Assembly: GCA_002049455.2 (NCBI GenBank)
Contig: KV919005.1
Span: forward strand, 57,453-121,452
Reading direction: 5' to 3'
DNA length: 64,000 nt
Origin: Porphyra umbilicalis
Lineage: Eukaryota > Rhodophyta > Bangiophyceae > Bangiales > Bangiaceae
Of the stretch, positions 45,809-56,800 are shown piece after piece; the first letter of the stretch is position 1, and every line of letters begins with the position of its first letter. Position numbers and translations under genes: made by a program. The notes under the pieces are model-generated. The model worked only from the letters and a program-made list of their open reading frames with translations, did no database searches and was not told where the DNA came from.

Positions 45809-47472
45809 CTACGCGCCGCCATGGCGCGACGGCCCCGCCATGTAGTTTGGGTCCCGCTCATTCCCCCGCTCGGGCCCCGCGTAAGACCCCCCAATGGGCG
45901 CGCGGCATTCCGGGCAGGTGCCGACCTGGTTGGTCGCCCCACAGTCGCCCACCAAGTACGCGTCGCCGGCCGGGCAGCGGAACATGTGCCCCGCCACGTC
46001 GGCGGGCGTCATGTGGAGCGCCGCAAAGATGGCCCCCTTCTCCGCGACGCTGAGGACGCCCGGCGCGGCTTCGCCTCGCACGCGCGCGCGGAGGGCGGCG
46101 GCCCGCCGCGCCGCGGTAGCCACAAACGCGGATGCAGAGGCGCTCGGCCACGCCGTGAGGGTGGCCCGAAGGTCCGCTAGGGCAGCCTGGAGGCGGTCGC
46201 AGGACTGCTCCTGGCGGGCCACCGCCGCCTCTTGATCTGCCACTGGCGTGGCCGCCGCGGCGCGCAGGTCCACCTCCACCCACCGCTCGAGGAGCACCAC
46301 CCGCCGTTGGGCCACCTGGACGGCGCGGGCGGGCAGGCGCCCCCGGGTGGCCACGTCGGCCGCCGCCGTCAAGGCCGCGCCGGCGGCGTCGAGGTGGACG
46401 GCTGCTGCCGCCCGGCAGTCTGCCGCCGTCTGCGGACCGTGCGCGTGCCCGCAGCCAGCCCCTGATCGCCGGCTACCGGCACCGCCGCCGCGGCTGGCGC
46501 CCGCCACGCGTGACGCAGCGACGGCCGCGTCGGCGGCGACCATCCACGCGTCGGCGGGCGCGCCGAGGTCGGGTGGCGGCAGCGCAATGGCCGCCCGCCG
46601 CCGCGCGGCGGCGGCTACAGCCCCGGGCGACGGCGGCGGCACCGTGGGCGACGCGGCCGCCGCGGCCGCCTGCTCCTCCCGCGTGACCGTCACGAGCGAC
46701 GCGGCGTGCACGCGGGTCGCCGGGTTAGCCGCCTCTGCGTCGCGCGCCAGCGCCCGCGCCGCACCCGCAAGGGTGGCCAAGGCGGCCGTCGCCGCCGTGA
46801 CGCCACAGTCGGCGCACCCGCCGCGGTCGTCTGCCTCGGTACGGCGGGAGCCGTCGAGGCGCGCCTCGGCTTGGCTGGCCACCTCCACCCCCACGTCCAG
46901 GCGCCGCAGCAGATCATTGACGCGGCCCCGAATCAGCCGAATGTGGCCGTCAACCGCCGCATCCAGGCGTGCCTTGGCCCGCGGACGTCCGTAGCGGCGC
47001 ACCTCGGGCGCCTGCCGCCGGCAGGTGGGGCACCCCCGGAGGGCGGACGTGCCCGGCGGCAGCAGACGCGGCTCCGTCCACGCACCCGTCGTCTCGTCCC
47101 GCGCATAGGCGGAGGACAACTCCATCCACCCATCCAGAGTGGACATGAGGAAAACGTGGCCGCAGCCGAGGACAATGAGCGGGTCGGCGTCGAGGTCGAC
47201 CTCCCCGAGGCGCGTCATCATGACAAGATCGACGACCTCGTCGGCCAGCTCTGCAAAGCGCGACCCGCAGACGGCGCAGAAGGCCGGCGGCGGGCACGCC
47301 TCCCCGCATGGCGACGGGCATCGGTGGCCACAGGCCAGCGGTAGGTCGCAACGGCGGTCACACGGGAGCAAGTCACAGGGCGCGCCACAGGGCATTGCAC
47401 AGCGGCCTGGGCCAGCGGCAGCCTCACCCGCCGCCTCCCCCGCCGCCACAACCACCGATGGGGCATCGGCTG
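45809..47472 (-). pseudogene. ZNFX1: C-terminal part of a ZNFX1-type helicase gene, severed by a transposon
   Basis: This is the missing end of the gene whose front part is at 53855-59181. Reading begins at the transposon edge with an Ala-rich linker, then continues the NFX1-type finger series (CAMPCGAPCDLLPC, CDLPLACGHRC). A RING-like module follows (FCAVCGSRF... LGCGHVFLMSTLDGWM ... CPTCRRQAPEVRRYGR), then a long Ala-rich helical stretch. It ends with an RZ-type zinc finger (GHMFRCP, YLVGDCG, CPECRAPIGG), a module known from ZNFX1 and RNF213. Family proteins carry RING-like and RZ modules in this order at the C-terminus. With the insertion in place this piece has no start codon or promoter of its own in frame. 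Its frame is otherwise intact to TAG at 45809. Confidence 0.85.
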
Positions 47473-47503
47473 CCCTACAAGAAATATATCCGCGATATCG
47501 CGG
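47473..47503 (+). repeat. Left terminal inverted repeat of the CACTA-like element
   Basis: Begins CCCTACAAGAAATATATCCG and continues through GATATCGCGG. Matches the inverse of 53824-53854 with about four differences. Immediately preceded by the GCTG target duplication. Confidence 0.9.
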
Positions 47504-48017
47504 AATATGGGACGAAAATCGCGGGTTTCCCCAACCCTCTCAGCAGCACTCCTCCCGCAGGGGGGTGCCAGGGCAGGTAGCCAAACGGGGTGCCTGAAAA
47601 TCGCGGGTCAGTCAGGCCAGTTTTCCTGGGCTCTCCCTGGACAGGAACACAGGAGACCGCGACGGACATGGACAGTGATCCTTCGACTGCATTCGTCGAA
47701 CCGCTGTAAAGACAACCGCATTCCGCGACTTGATGAGGCGGTTCTTTCGTCTCATTGGACGAAGAGCCGTCGGCATGTCTATTTAGTCGGTGCCCCCGTC
47801 GCCGCAGTGCCGGCATTCTCGGGCTCTCCCATCTTGCTGCCGCGCTCGGTGCTGTCTCATCGTCGTCCCCACCGAAAGCTGCCGCGTCGGCGCCCCCGCC
47901 GGACGCTACCTGCCGTCGCCCCTTGACCCCCCTCTCCCCTCAACCCCCCCCCAGTCCCCTGCTACTCCCCTCTTCCGTCCTCCTCACGTCCTCCCCCGGT
48001 CCGTCTACAGGCACAAA

Positions 48018-51000
48018 ATGCCCACTGACAGCCGGCGCCTGTGCGATTGCGACGCCTGTACGGGTGACGGTGAAGACCCTCCCTGTCTGGTGTCCAAGAG
48101 GACATGGTTCCGCCATCAGGCGAACAAGCGGCGCCGGCTGACAGGAGAAAGTGTCTCTGGTGGTGGCTCTGCGGGCCCCACTGGAAGTAACACGGACACG
48201 GACGGGGACGAGCCTCTGGCCGATCTGGCCACCGGCTCTGGGGGGGGGGAGGGGGGGAGACTGCGGGCGCGGACTGTCCACCAGGACCTGATCACACGGC
48301 TGATGGGGGGGCCGCTGCTTGCAGCGAGGATAGCTCCCTCAGTGCCGATCAAGATGTGGATCAGGATGGTGATGACGGCGAGAGCAGTGCGGTGAGTACA
48401 GGCGGGGAGTCTGTGGACTCTACCGACGTGCCACCCGCCGCTTTTGTCGTGGAGGAGCCTGCCGACGAAGCCGGTCCTGCTGCGGAGCTGATTGGGTTGC
48501 CAGACCCTGTAATCCAGGACTCTGTAAGCTCCAACGAGGTACAGCTTCCCGTGACTCAATTTGCCGAGAACGCCGAAGACTTGGCGCTGTTTACTTACTC
48601 TGTGAACCATGATCTCACCGAGGAGGCGTTTGCAGATCTGCTTAAGCTGCGCGCATGCAAGGCTAAGTATCGAACTCCGTACCTCATGAGAAAGTTCATT
48701 GAGGCAAGCGTCAATGTTGAGCGGCGTCAGGTGGACTGCTGCGTCAATGGCTGCGTCGCCTTCACGCACACCCGGTCAGAAGAGACGGTATGTGATGCCT
48801 GCGGTGCTGCACGGTACGCCGCCAACGGGCAGCCGGTGCGGCAAATGACATACTGGCCGCTGACAGGGTGGCTCGTCAATATGCTCAGTGACCCAACTTT
48901 GGGTCCTGACATTATGGCCGGCATGAACAGCGCGCGCCAGGCGGCCGCCGCCTGTGCGGACGGATTGCAAAAGGAGGGACTCCATGACTGGTACCATGGC
49001 CTTGTCTTCCTCGCGGCGGTTCGTGCTGGCCTTTTTACGAAGGACACCGACATTGCTCTCAGCATTTCCACGGACGGTTTTGAGGCATGGCGCCAAGGAG
49101 GATTTCAGGGCTGGCCCATCATTGTGACTGTTCTTAACCTGCCACCAGGTGCAAGGACGCGCAATGTGTGTCAAATTGTCGTGGCCATTACACCCGGGCC
49201 TCGACAGCCTGTCGATCTGGAGTCGTTTCTGCACCCTCTGGCGGAGGAGTTGAACGAGCTGGCGCGGGGCATTCCTGGTGTTCGCGTCGCTGGTACCTCG
49301 GAACCGATTGTCTTGCGGGCCCATCCGGTCCAATTTACGACGGATATGCCGGCTGGCGATAAGCTGCTGAATACGACCGGGTCTGGTGGCTACTCGCCGA
49401 ACCGGGGTCGTGAATTTCACGGGGTGCACCACGCGGCCAGCAACCACCACTACTTTCCTCCGGTGGACCCTACTTGTCCCCATGGAACGGTGCTGTTTGC
49501 TGTTCGCAATTGTACTGTCCCGCGAAGGACGGCCGAGAGCTTCGCCCGTGATGCTGCAGCGGTGGAGGAGGCTCGGGTGACAGGTCGGTCGCAGGCCCAC
49601 CAGAACCGGCTCTCCAAATTGCCAGGGATCAAAGGACACTCGCTGTTCTTTGCCCGGTCTGAGGCAATGCGACTGGCGTACCCGCACCTGACACGCACAT
49701 GGAGCCTTGGTCCCGCCAGGGCTCCGTATGACGTGATGCATTTGCTGTTGCAAAACGTCGCCCCTCTCCTTTGGAAGCTGTTCGCTGGTAAGGTACCGGT
49801 TGAGGGGACAGCTAATGAGGACTATGTGTTGCCTGCAGCAACCGTAGCGCTCATTGGCCGCGAGATGGTCGGGGCACGGCGCACGGTGCCCCGAGCCCAA
49901 GCTCGATCGCTACGCAACATCGACACTCAATTCCGGTCGTTTAAGGCCGTGGACTGGATGTACTGGTTGGTTTCGACTGCTGAAGTCCTGTTGGCGGGTC
50001 GAATTCCCGACTCGCACTACGCAATGCTGAGGACGCTGTGCAAAGCGTGCCGCATCCTCTTCCGTCCCCGCGGCCTCTCCCCACCGGAAATTGACGACGT
50101 CGAGAGTCGACTGCAGCGGTTTGTGCGCCGGTACTACCGCAACGTGTACCGCGGTACCTATGCGCGCCTCCCGTTGTGCCGGTCAGTTATCGCCGCTGTG
50201 CTGGACATCGTGCCAAACATGCGCGCGTGCGGGCCGGCCTGGGTTTCGTGGCAATTCCCGGCGGAGCGTAAAATCGGGGAGCTCGGGCCACTCGTCCACT
50301 CGCACTCCAGCCCGAGCGCCAACCTCACCGCCAGCCTGATGCGACGGACTGAGGCTGAGCTGGTAACGGCGTTTGGGCAGACGTACGCACCGGTGCAGTG
50401 GAGAGAGGCGACCGGCAAGGCGCCGCGGGGCGAAGGCCCCCCCCGCGGTAGCGTCGTGGTATCTGTGGGCGGGGGCGAGGCTGTAACCCTGCTGCCTCCT
50501 CGCTCTGCTGTGGCCCACCTCGCTGACGCAGAGCTGGCCAGCATGCGGGAGGCGCTCGCTGTCGCTGGCGTTGCGGACGTGCCAGCCGCCATTTTGGCGA
50601 TGAAGTTCTTCCGACTCAAGCTTGTGGACGGAAAATTGGCAGGGTCGCGGCCGGCCGGTTCGGACTGTACCAAACATCGCCGCCGCAATTATCTCCTTCG
50701 AATTAATTCCACGGAGAAGCGGCGGCGGTCTGACGGTCAGGAGGTGGACGTGCCTGTGACCACCTATGCTGCGGCACTTCACTACGCCGTTGTGTTTGTC
50801 GATGGAGAACCAATGGCTTTTGCCTACCTCACGCGGATCAAGTCTGCGCGCGACCGGCAAGGGCGCTACGGCTACCCCGCGCAACGCTTTGGGATTGATT
50901 GTTTTTTTAGCGCGGACGGGGTGCGCTACTACGCGCCAGCCGCGTCGCTGGACGCGGTGGTCGGGAGTCTGGAGCGAGAAGGGGTGCATTTTGTGTTGTA

Positions 51001-51031
51001 TGCGCGAGAGCCGTTCTCGGAGGAGCGATAA
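48018..51031 (+). CDS. Tnp2-type (CACTA) transposase with one frame break
   Basis: The ATG at 48018 opens a Cys-rich start typical of Tnp2 proteins (LCDCDACTGDGEDPPCLVSKRTWFRH across residues 8-33). The frame changes at the G-run 48240-48257 (ten G, A, seven G), after which a Ser/Asp-rich linker and the transposase continue to TAA at 51031, about 1000 residues in all. The core shows CCVNGCVAF with CDACGAARY, then a DDE region of the Tnp2 kind: STDGFEAWRQGGF (~49064), VTVLNLPPGAR, VVAITPGPRQPVDLESFLHP, TTDMPAGDKLLNTTGSGGYS (~49336) and YDVMHLLLQNVAPLLWKLF (~49727). A separate C-terminal domain follows. It would cut the element at both ends. The GTGAGTA at 48391 could be read as an intron donor, but no intron is needed there. 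It may be intact if the G-run length is an assembly error. Confidence 0.85.
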
Positions 51032-51455
51032 TCGTCTCTCTGATCTAGGAGCATGGATGTATTGGGTGTGACCAGACAAGAGGGTGCTCATAAAAAGGGC
51101 GGGGTGACCCAATATTGCGGTGGTCTGTTGCCAGAGTGGCCGGGCGTCCCTTCGGATGATCCAAAGCGTCGTGGAAACGACGGAGGCGGACCCGTTGATG
51201 ACTCCCTCCCCAGAACGGGGGTCGAGGATCATGCATTTGACTGCATCAGCGATGCGTGGCGACTAATGTGCATTCGCGGAGCAATCCCACCGAAACGTCA
51301 GAGCCGAGCTATGCACTCACCTGTCACGGTTGGGCACAGGTTTGCTCCTGGATCGCTGTATTTATCTGGTGTCACAGAAATTGGCTGCAGAAAGCTTAAG
51401 TGCGTACTTCCAGCGAGCGGGCTGGAGGTTTCACTCAGTGGGCCACCGTGATCGC

Positions 51456-51539
51456 ACCAAAGCCACACGCTGTCCTGCCACACGACCACCCGCTGGGACC
51501 AAAGCCACACGCTGTCCTGCCACACGACCACACGCTGGG
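51456..51539. repeat. 42-bp direct duplication
   Basis: ACCAAAGCCACACGCTGTCC and the following bases occur at 51456 and again at 51498, with one C/A difference near the end (CACCCGCTGG versus CACACGCTGG). It lies between the two genes of the transposon. Confidence 0.85.
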
Positions 51540-51849
51540 ACTTGGCACACGCTCCCACCAGCCCGCCCACACCCTCACGTCGCCGCTTTCTGTCGAGATC
51601 CTGTCCGCCCTCGTCACCCCCCCGCCCACCTTCCTACACATTCCACCTCATCCCGATCGCTTCTCCGTCCCCCGTCCCCTGCCCGGATTGATTGTTCCAC
51701 CACGCACCACGCCTGTGTGTTTGCTTCCAGACGTACCTTTGCCATCACTTTCCCTTTGGTTTCCCCGCCCCGTCGGGTCCGCCGCTCGGGACCGTACGGT
51801 CCACGTAAGCTTCTAACAGCACCTTTGTGTCAGGCTGACACAGAATACT

Positions 51850-53567
51850 ATGCCGTCTACTCGCAAACGAACGCGCGAGGTGGCTCAAGATCGTACGTTT
51901 GTGAGCTCTTCTTGTTGTATTGTTTGTACTTTCCTTCTCCTGTACCTGCTGTTGAGTTGTTAGTATAGCCGCGACGACCGCGTAGCGTGTCCGGCCCCCG
52001 GTGTTATTTTTCCGCTAACACTATTGTGCTGCTTTTCTTTTTGGCCGCGTTTTGAGCATGGTTTTCGTTTTCAGACTTGGAAGCCAGTGTCGCTGCAGCG
52101 GCGGCGGCTGCCGCTGCTTTTTCCGTCCTTGCAGCCGATGATGGTGACGCCGAAGACGTTGCCCATCGTCCTATTCGTCGGCGCGCTTCCTCAAGAACGG
52201 CGGCGCAACGCCCATCCTCACCTTCACCCGCTATGTCACCTTCTCGTCGAACGCCCCCATCTCCAGCGAGAGCGGCTTTGCAGGCGCATCGTACCCAGCC
52301 GCCTCGCCGGGCTCCTCCGCGGCCGCCGCCGAAGAGGGCGCCGGTGCCACCCCCCAGAGCGGCGGCCCGCCACGCGAGGCTCCCATTGGGAGGTTTATTG
52401 CCAGTGCAAGGGACTAGGGCTCCGGCGGCGAGACTGGATTCCATTCGGGCGGGCGACTCGGACGGTCATGCCACGGATGAAATTTCGTTGGCGGATTCGC
52501 GCCCGCTTGCGCCAAGTGGGGGACGCGCTACCGCGCGGCGCGGGTCTGGCTCGGGGGCTCTGCCCGGGTCGGGCCCGCCCGTTTCAAGTGGACGTCGACA
52601 GGGTGGAACGCCGGGATCCCCGGCGCGCGGGCCTCGGCCGGAGGCGACAAGCAGGCTGGAGGGCAACGCCACGGGCGGGGCCCTGGCTACGTCAAGCGGC
52701 GGACGGCAGGCACCCCCCGCGCCAGCCCCTCCAGTTTTGCCTGGCCCGCGACGGCGCGCGCATCTGCCGCGACCGTCGCGACTTCCCGCCGCAAGCAGCA
52801 CAGGGGGAGGGGCGACCGAGACCCCCTGCCGCTGCCGACAACCGCGCCGCGGTCGGGCCCACACGAACGGCCGCGGCGGGTTTGACCTGCCCGCCGACCC
52901 GCATGCGGTCGCTCGAACACTGGCGGCACCGCCGCCGCCAGTGAACAAGATGCCCGTATTCGGAAACGACGCCGTCGGTATCCCCCCCGACCGAGTGCTG
53001 TTTGTCCGTTCAATCGTGCGGGCGGCAGTCAAAGAGTACTTCACCAGCTACCTCACGTGGGGCTATCAGCACTCGCAGGACATGGAGCAGGCAATCACCT
53101 ACGTGGAGCTGCACGAGCCGCGTTTGGCGGCCTGTGTGCGTTCCTGGGGGGCGTGTGCCCTGCTTTCCCGCGCGATCAACAACAAGGCGGCGCACGTGCA
53201 CGCACGCTGCTGCTCTGAGGATGCACCCGCTTCGTCGACACCCTCGCTTGCCCTCGGAGGGACGAGCCCCTCTCGGGTCGGTGCGAGCGCCGACACTGTG
53301 CGCCCTGCTCGGGCCGGCACTAGGGCCGACGCGACCAGCACCGGCTCGATGCCAGGTCGTTCGCCAACCGGCGCCGCCGGTGCGGGTCAGGTCATTACAG
53401 GCTTGGCCGTCGGTGCAAGCCCGGACGCGAGGGGAATGGGAGGGGGAGGGGGCGGGGACGGCATCCGCGCCCGCGGTGGTGCGGGTGGCCACGCGGGCGC
53501 AACGCGGCGTGGGGACGCCCCGGCCACCAGGACCGCCGAGAATTTCTTTGCTAGCATTAGTAGATAG
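51850..53567 (+). CDS. Second protein of the CACTA-like element (TnpA-like role suspected)
   Basis: Exon 1 (51850-51892) encodes only MPSTRKRTREVAQD. Intron 51893-52074 (GTACGTTT...TTTTCAG) joins it in phase to exon 2 (52075-53567), giving 511 residues. The N-terminus is basic; the long middle is Arg/Pro/Ala/Gly-rich and probably disordered. A folded segment at about 52945-53220 contains VRAAVKEYFTSYLTWGYQHS and RSWGACALLSRAINNKAAH, and the end is Gly-rich, closing NFFASISR. No family is recognised. By position (downstream of the transposase, same strand, inside the terminal repeats) it corresponds to the second gene of CACTA elements such as TnpA of En/Spm, which binds subterminal repeats. 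The ATCGCGG words at both ends would be its candidate sites. That role is an inference. Confidence 0.7.
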
Positions 53568-53823
53568 CTGTAAACAATCGGATATTCCAATACAAGCTGG
53601 CTGAAAGCTGTGGTTGAGAATGTGCTCTGAGATGCTCTCTGGGCCAATGACGCAGAACACGTGGAGGCCTCTCAGCAAATCAAAGTGCCACCGATCGCGA
53701 CCAGAAAATCGCGGAAAAAACCGCGATTATGGTCAGCCAGAAGTTCCGATATCGCGGGTTCTGGCATGCCTCAGAGAACCCGTGAGGGGGGGTCCTACCA
53801 GCGCTTTTGAGCCCCCACTTCAC

Positions 53824-53854
53824 CCCCGATATCGCGGTTATTTTCCTTGTAGGG
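53824..53854 (-). repeat. Right terminal inverted repeat of the CACTA-like element
   Basis: Read on the minus strand it starts CCCTACAAGGAAAATAACCG and continues GATATCG. Followed by GCTG at 53855-53858, the target duplication. Confidence 0.9.
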
Positions 53855-56800
53855 GCTGGCGGCCGCGCCGCCTGGTGCGGGCACGTCCACGAGCACGGCT
53901 CGACGCACGGCACACACGGCTCGCCACACGCCCGCGCGCAGTTGGCGTGCTCACACCCCCGCCCGCATGGGCGGGCGCACGGCGGGCACGGGGAACCCGC
54001 GTGGCACACGGCGCCACACTCGTGGCCACACACTTGCGGCTGTGCGCACTGGAACTGGCACGTCCCGTGGTCGACACGGACGCCATTGGCCGCCGCCGCC
54101 GCCCCGTCCAGCTGCCGGCACGCCGAACACTTGGCGGCGCAGGCGTGGCCACACGCCAACTCCACCCCGCACCGCGCCGTGCAGTAGGCGGGCGAGGTGG
54201 TGTAGCGCCGCTCCCGCGCGATACCGCACGTCACGGTGGCCGTGTGGCCACACAGGGGCATGACCACCGTCACCCGCACGGTGCACCGCAGCCGCCCCGC
54301 CGTTGCGTCGTTGCACCGCACGCCCGTGCGGGTGTGGCCACACGGCAGGGTTACGGACGGCAAGAGCACGGCACGTGGGCCGCAGGGCTCCCCGCACGGC
54401 CGCGGGCACGGGTGTTGGTGCGGGCACTCGGCGACCGGCCGCAGGCGGAGGCAAGGGGCAGCACACGAGGCGCCGGCCGCTGTGTGGCGGCGGTCGTCGG
54501 GGTGGCACCGCCGCGGGCACACGTGGCCACAGTCCATTTGGTAGGTGCACGCGGCGGCGCAGCCGCCGTCGCCGGCCTTGACGTCCCAGTCGGCGGCGGT
54601 CGTCACGGTGACGGCCGTGCCGTGTGGCTGGCACCGCAGGGGTAGGGCCGTGCCGACGCGCCCGGTCTCGGCCAGCAGTCGGCGGACTTGGGTCCACATG
54701 ACGCCGCCGGGCGTGTCGGAACGGCGGGTGAGTGTGCCGACGGAGCCGACCAGGTAGAGGCCGTGTTTGGCACGCGACAGCAGCACGTTGATGCGGTTAG
54801 GGATGCCGAGGAAGCCGACGGCGCCACTTGCGTTGCACCGCACGAGGGAGGCAATGACCACGTCGCTCTCTTCCCCTTGCTGTCGGAGGCACAGACGAAA
54901 AAAGCAAAAGCCAAGGATAGTCACGTCCATGCAGCCAGAGGAAGGAAAAAAGAAAGACCAAATCACGGAGAGAGGGGTGGGGAGCACACGCAATAGCGAA
55001 AGGGAAACAGCGGCCAAGTTAGTGGAGTCTGTTCGAGTGTCGAGCACGCGACACAAGGCGACGGTGCGGCTGCCCAGTACGGGACGCCAACAACGTTCGG
55101 ACTCACCCCGTGGCTGGCCGCACCACCAACGTACAAAGTTGTCCACCGTGGCCACCCGCACTTCCCCGCCACCTGCACCGCCAATCGCAGCCGGCGCAAC
55201 CACCGTCCCCGACGCGCCCGACGCACCAGCGTCTGCCGCCGCCGGCTCGACGAGCGCCTCGAGCGCCTCCCGGTCGCGGTCGTCAATAGCGACCGCCGTC
55301 AGTGACGAGAGCGCCCGTCGCAGCAGCTGCAGCTGCCCGACGTAGCCCGTCAGGACGACCAAGCGGGCCGGTTGGAAGCCCTGCTGCATCAAGTAGCGTA
55401 CCAGGCCAACGACGAGCGCCACCTCCCGCGTGTTGGCGTGGGACCGCCCACCGCCTGCCACGGCGCCACACCGCTGCGGCGCCCGGTCTTCGCGGGCGGG
55501 GTGGTCCCACCAAAAGAGCGGGGCGCCCATCCCGGCGACCGCCGCGGGGTACTCGTTGACACACGGCGCGTCGACGAGCGACGGGTAGACCGTGTCACGG
55601 ATGAGGCTGGCAATGGCCGGCCGCATCCGCCGCTGCGTCGACAGGGCGTGCACGTTGGCGTAGCCGACTACGTCGGCGAGCCGCTCAAAGAGCGACACAT
55701 CCAAGTTGTACCCGCGGCGCCCGCCGACCGACAGCTCATAGACGGTGGTTTTGGGGCGAAGTTGCTTATGGTCTCCTATGAGCAGCAGCTGCTGCACGCC
55801 CCCGTGGAGCGCCGCAAGCGTGTGCGCTTCGGTGACTTCGCCGGCTTCCTCCACCACGACAATGGCGGGGGCCCAGGTGGCGACCAGCGCCTGCACGTCG
55901 GCGGCCTTGGTCGTCGTCGCCCCGACCACGACGGCGGCGTGGAGGGCCGACACGATCTCCTCATCGTCGATGCGCCGCGCTGCGGCGACGGCCTCGTCCA
56001 CGTCGGCGGCGCACGTCGAGACGGCGTCGCGGGCGTCCGCCTCCATGCGGTCGAGCCACCAGCGGACGAGCCGGCGGCGCGTCGGCGGCGGCAACCGCCA
56101 AGCGTCGGGTGATAGCGACAGCGCCTCGAGAGCGTCGTCGTCATTCGTGGCAGCGCCTTGGTCCGCAGCTGCCGCCAGCGGATCGCCCACAGGCGCACGG
56201 CCGTCGGGTCGCCGCTGCACATCACCACCCCGCTGCCAAAAAGCAAAATGCCACTCCGCCGACCGTTGCTGGCGCACCACCTGCCAGCCGTCGTCGCCGC
56301 CGTCGCCGCCATCCGGGTGCGCCGCTGTGGGCGTCTCGGCCGCGCGGGGCGCCAAAGCCGGCAGCTCAAAGGCCGGCACGGGCAGCGGTGGTCCGGCGAC
56401 CAAACTCCCATGCAGTGCCGGGTACTCTGTGGCGAGCCACGCGCCCCACGGCGCCCACGGCGCGACGCCAGCGTGAAGCTGCCGCCGCGCCTCGTGGACC
56501 GCGCCGAGGCGCTTGAGCTCCCCGTTGAGGCCCGCCTTGAGCTCGTCGAGGCGCCTTCGCGCCACCGCGTAGGCATAGCGGAGGTAGCCCGGCTGGCGCT
56601 CGCCCCGCGTCAGCTGCTGCAAGTTGCGGGCGGCGAGCTTCGGGTGCTCCGACGGGCGCCCGAGGCGCACGACCTTGTCAACGCCCCGCTCGAGGAGGCC
56701 GAGCAGGAATTGGTCGAGCGCGTGGTTGGTGTAGGTGACGACGAGGACGCCGCCGAGCGTAGGGGCACGGCGAGGGTGCTCCCCCCCCTCCCTCCCGCCT

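Larger units (their letters stand above)
47473..53854 (+). mobile_element. Complete CACTA-like (EnSpm) DNA transposon, 6.4 kb
   Basis: The left end (47473-47503) and the inverse of the right end (53824-53854) agree at about 27 of 31 bases, both starting CCCTACAAG and containing CCGCGATATCG. This is close to the CACTACAAGAAA ends of plant CACTA elements. The element is flanked by GCTG at 47469-47472 and 53855-53858, a 4-bp duplication; a 3-bp CTG reading is possible if the right end has one extra G. ATCGCGG words, alone or as ATATCGCGG palindromes, are repeated inside both ends (47491, 47516, 47597; 53706, 53728, 53751 and 53830 regions), like the subterminal binding sites of CACTA elements. 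Two genes on the plus strand fill it: a Tnp2-type transposase and a second protein. It lies in the coding exon of the ZNFX1-type gene, antisense to it. Confidence 0.93.

Noticed and set aside
48391-48397. GTGAGTA as an intron donor in the Tnp2 gene
   Set aside because: The acidic Ser/Asp-rich linker reads smoothly through it and no matching acceptor is needed; the frame problem is explained by the G-run at 48240-48257.
53680-53854. Natural C-terminus of the helicase frame (ends RKITAISGVKWG...)
   Set aside because: Those residues are encoded by the transposon's terminal repeat, not by the host gene; the true continuation is at 47472-45809.
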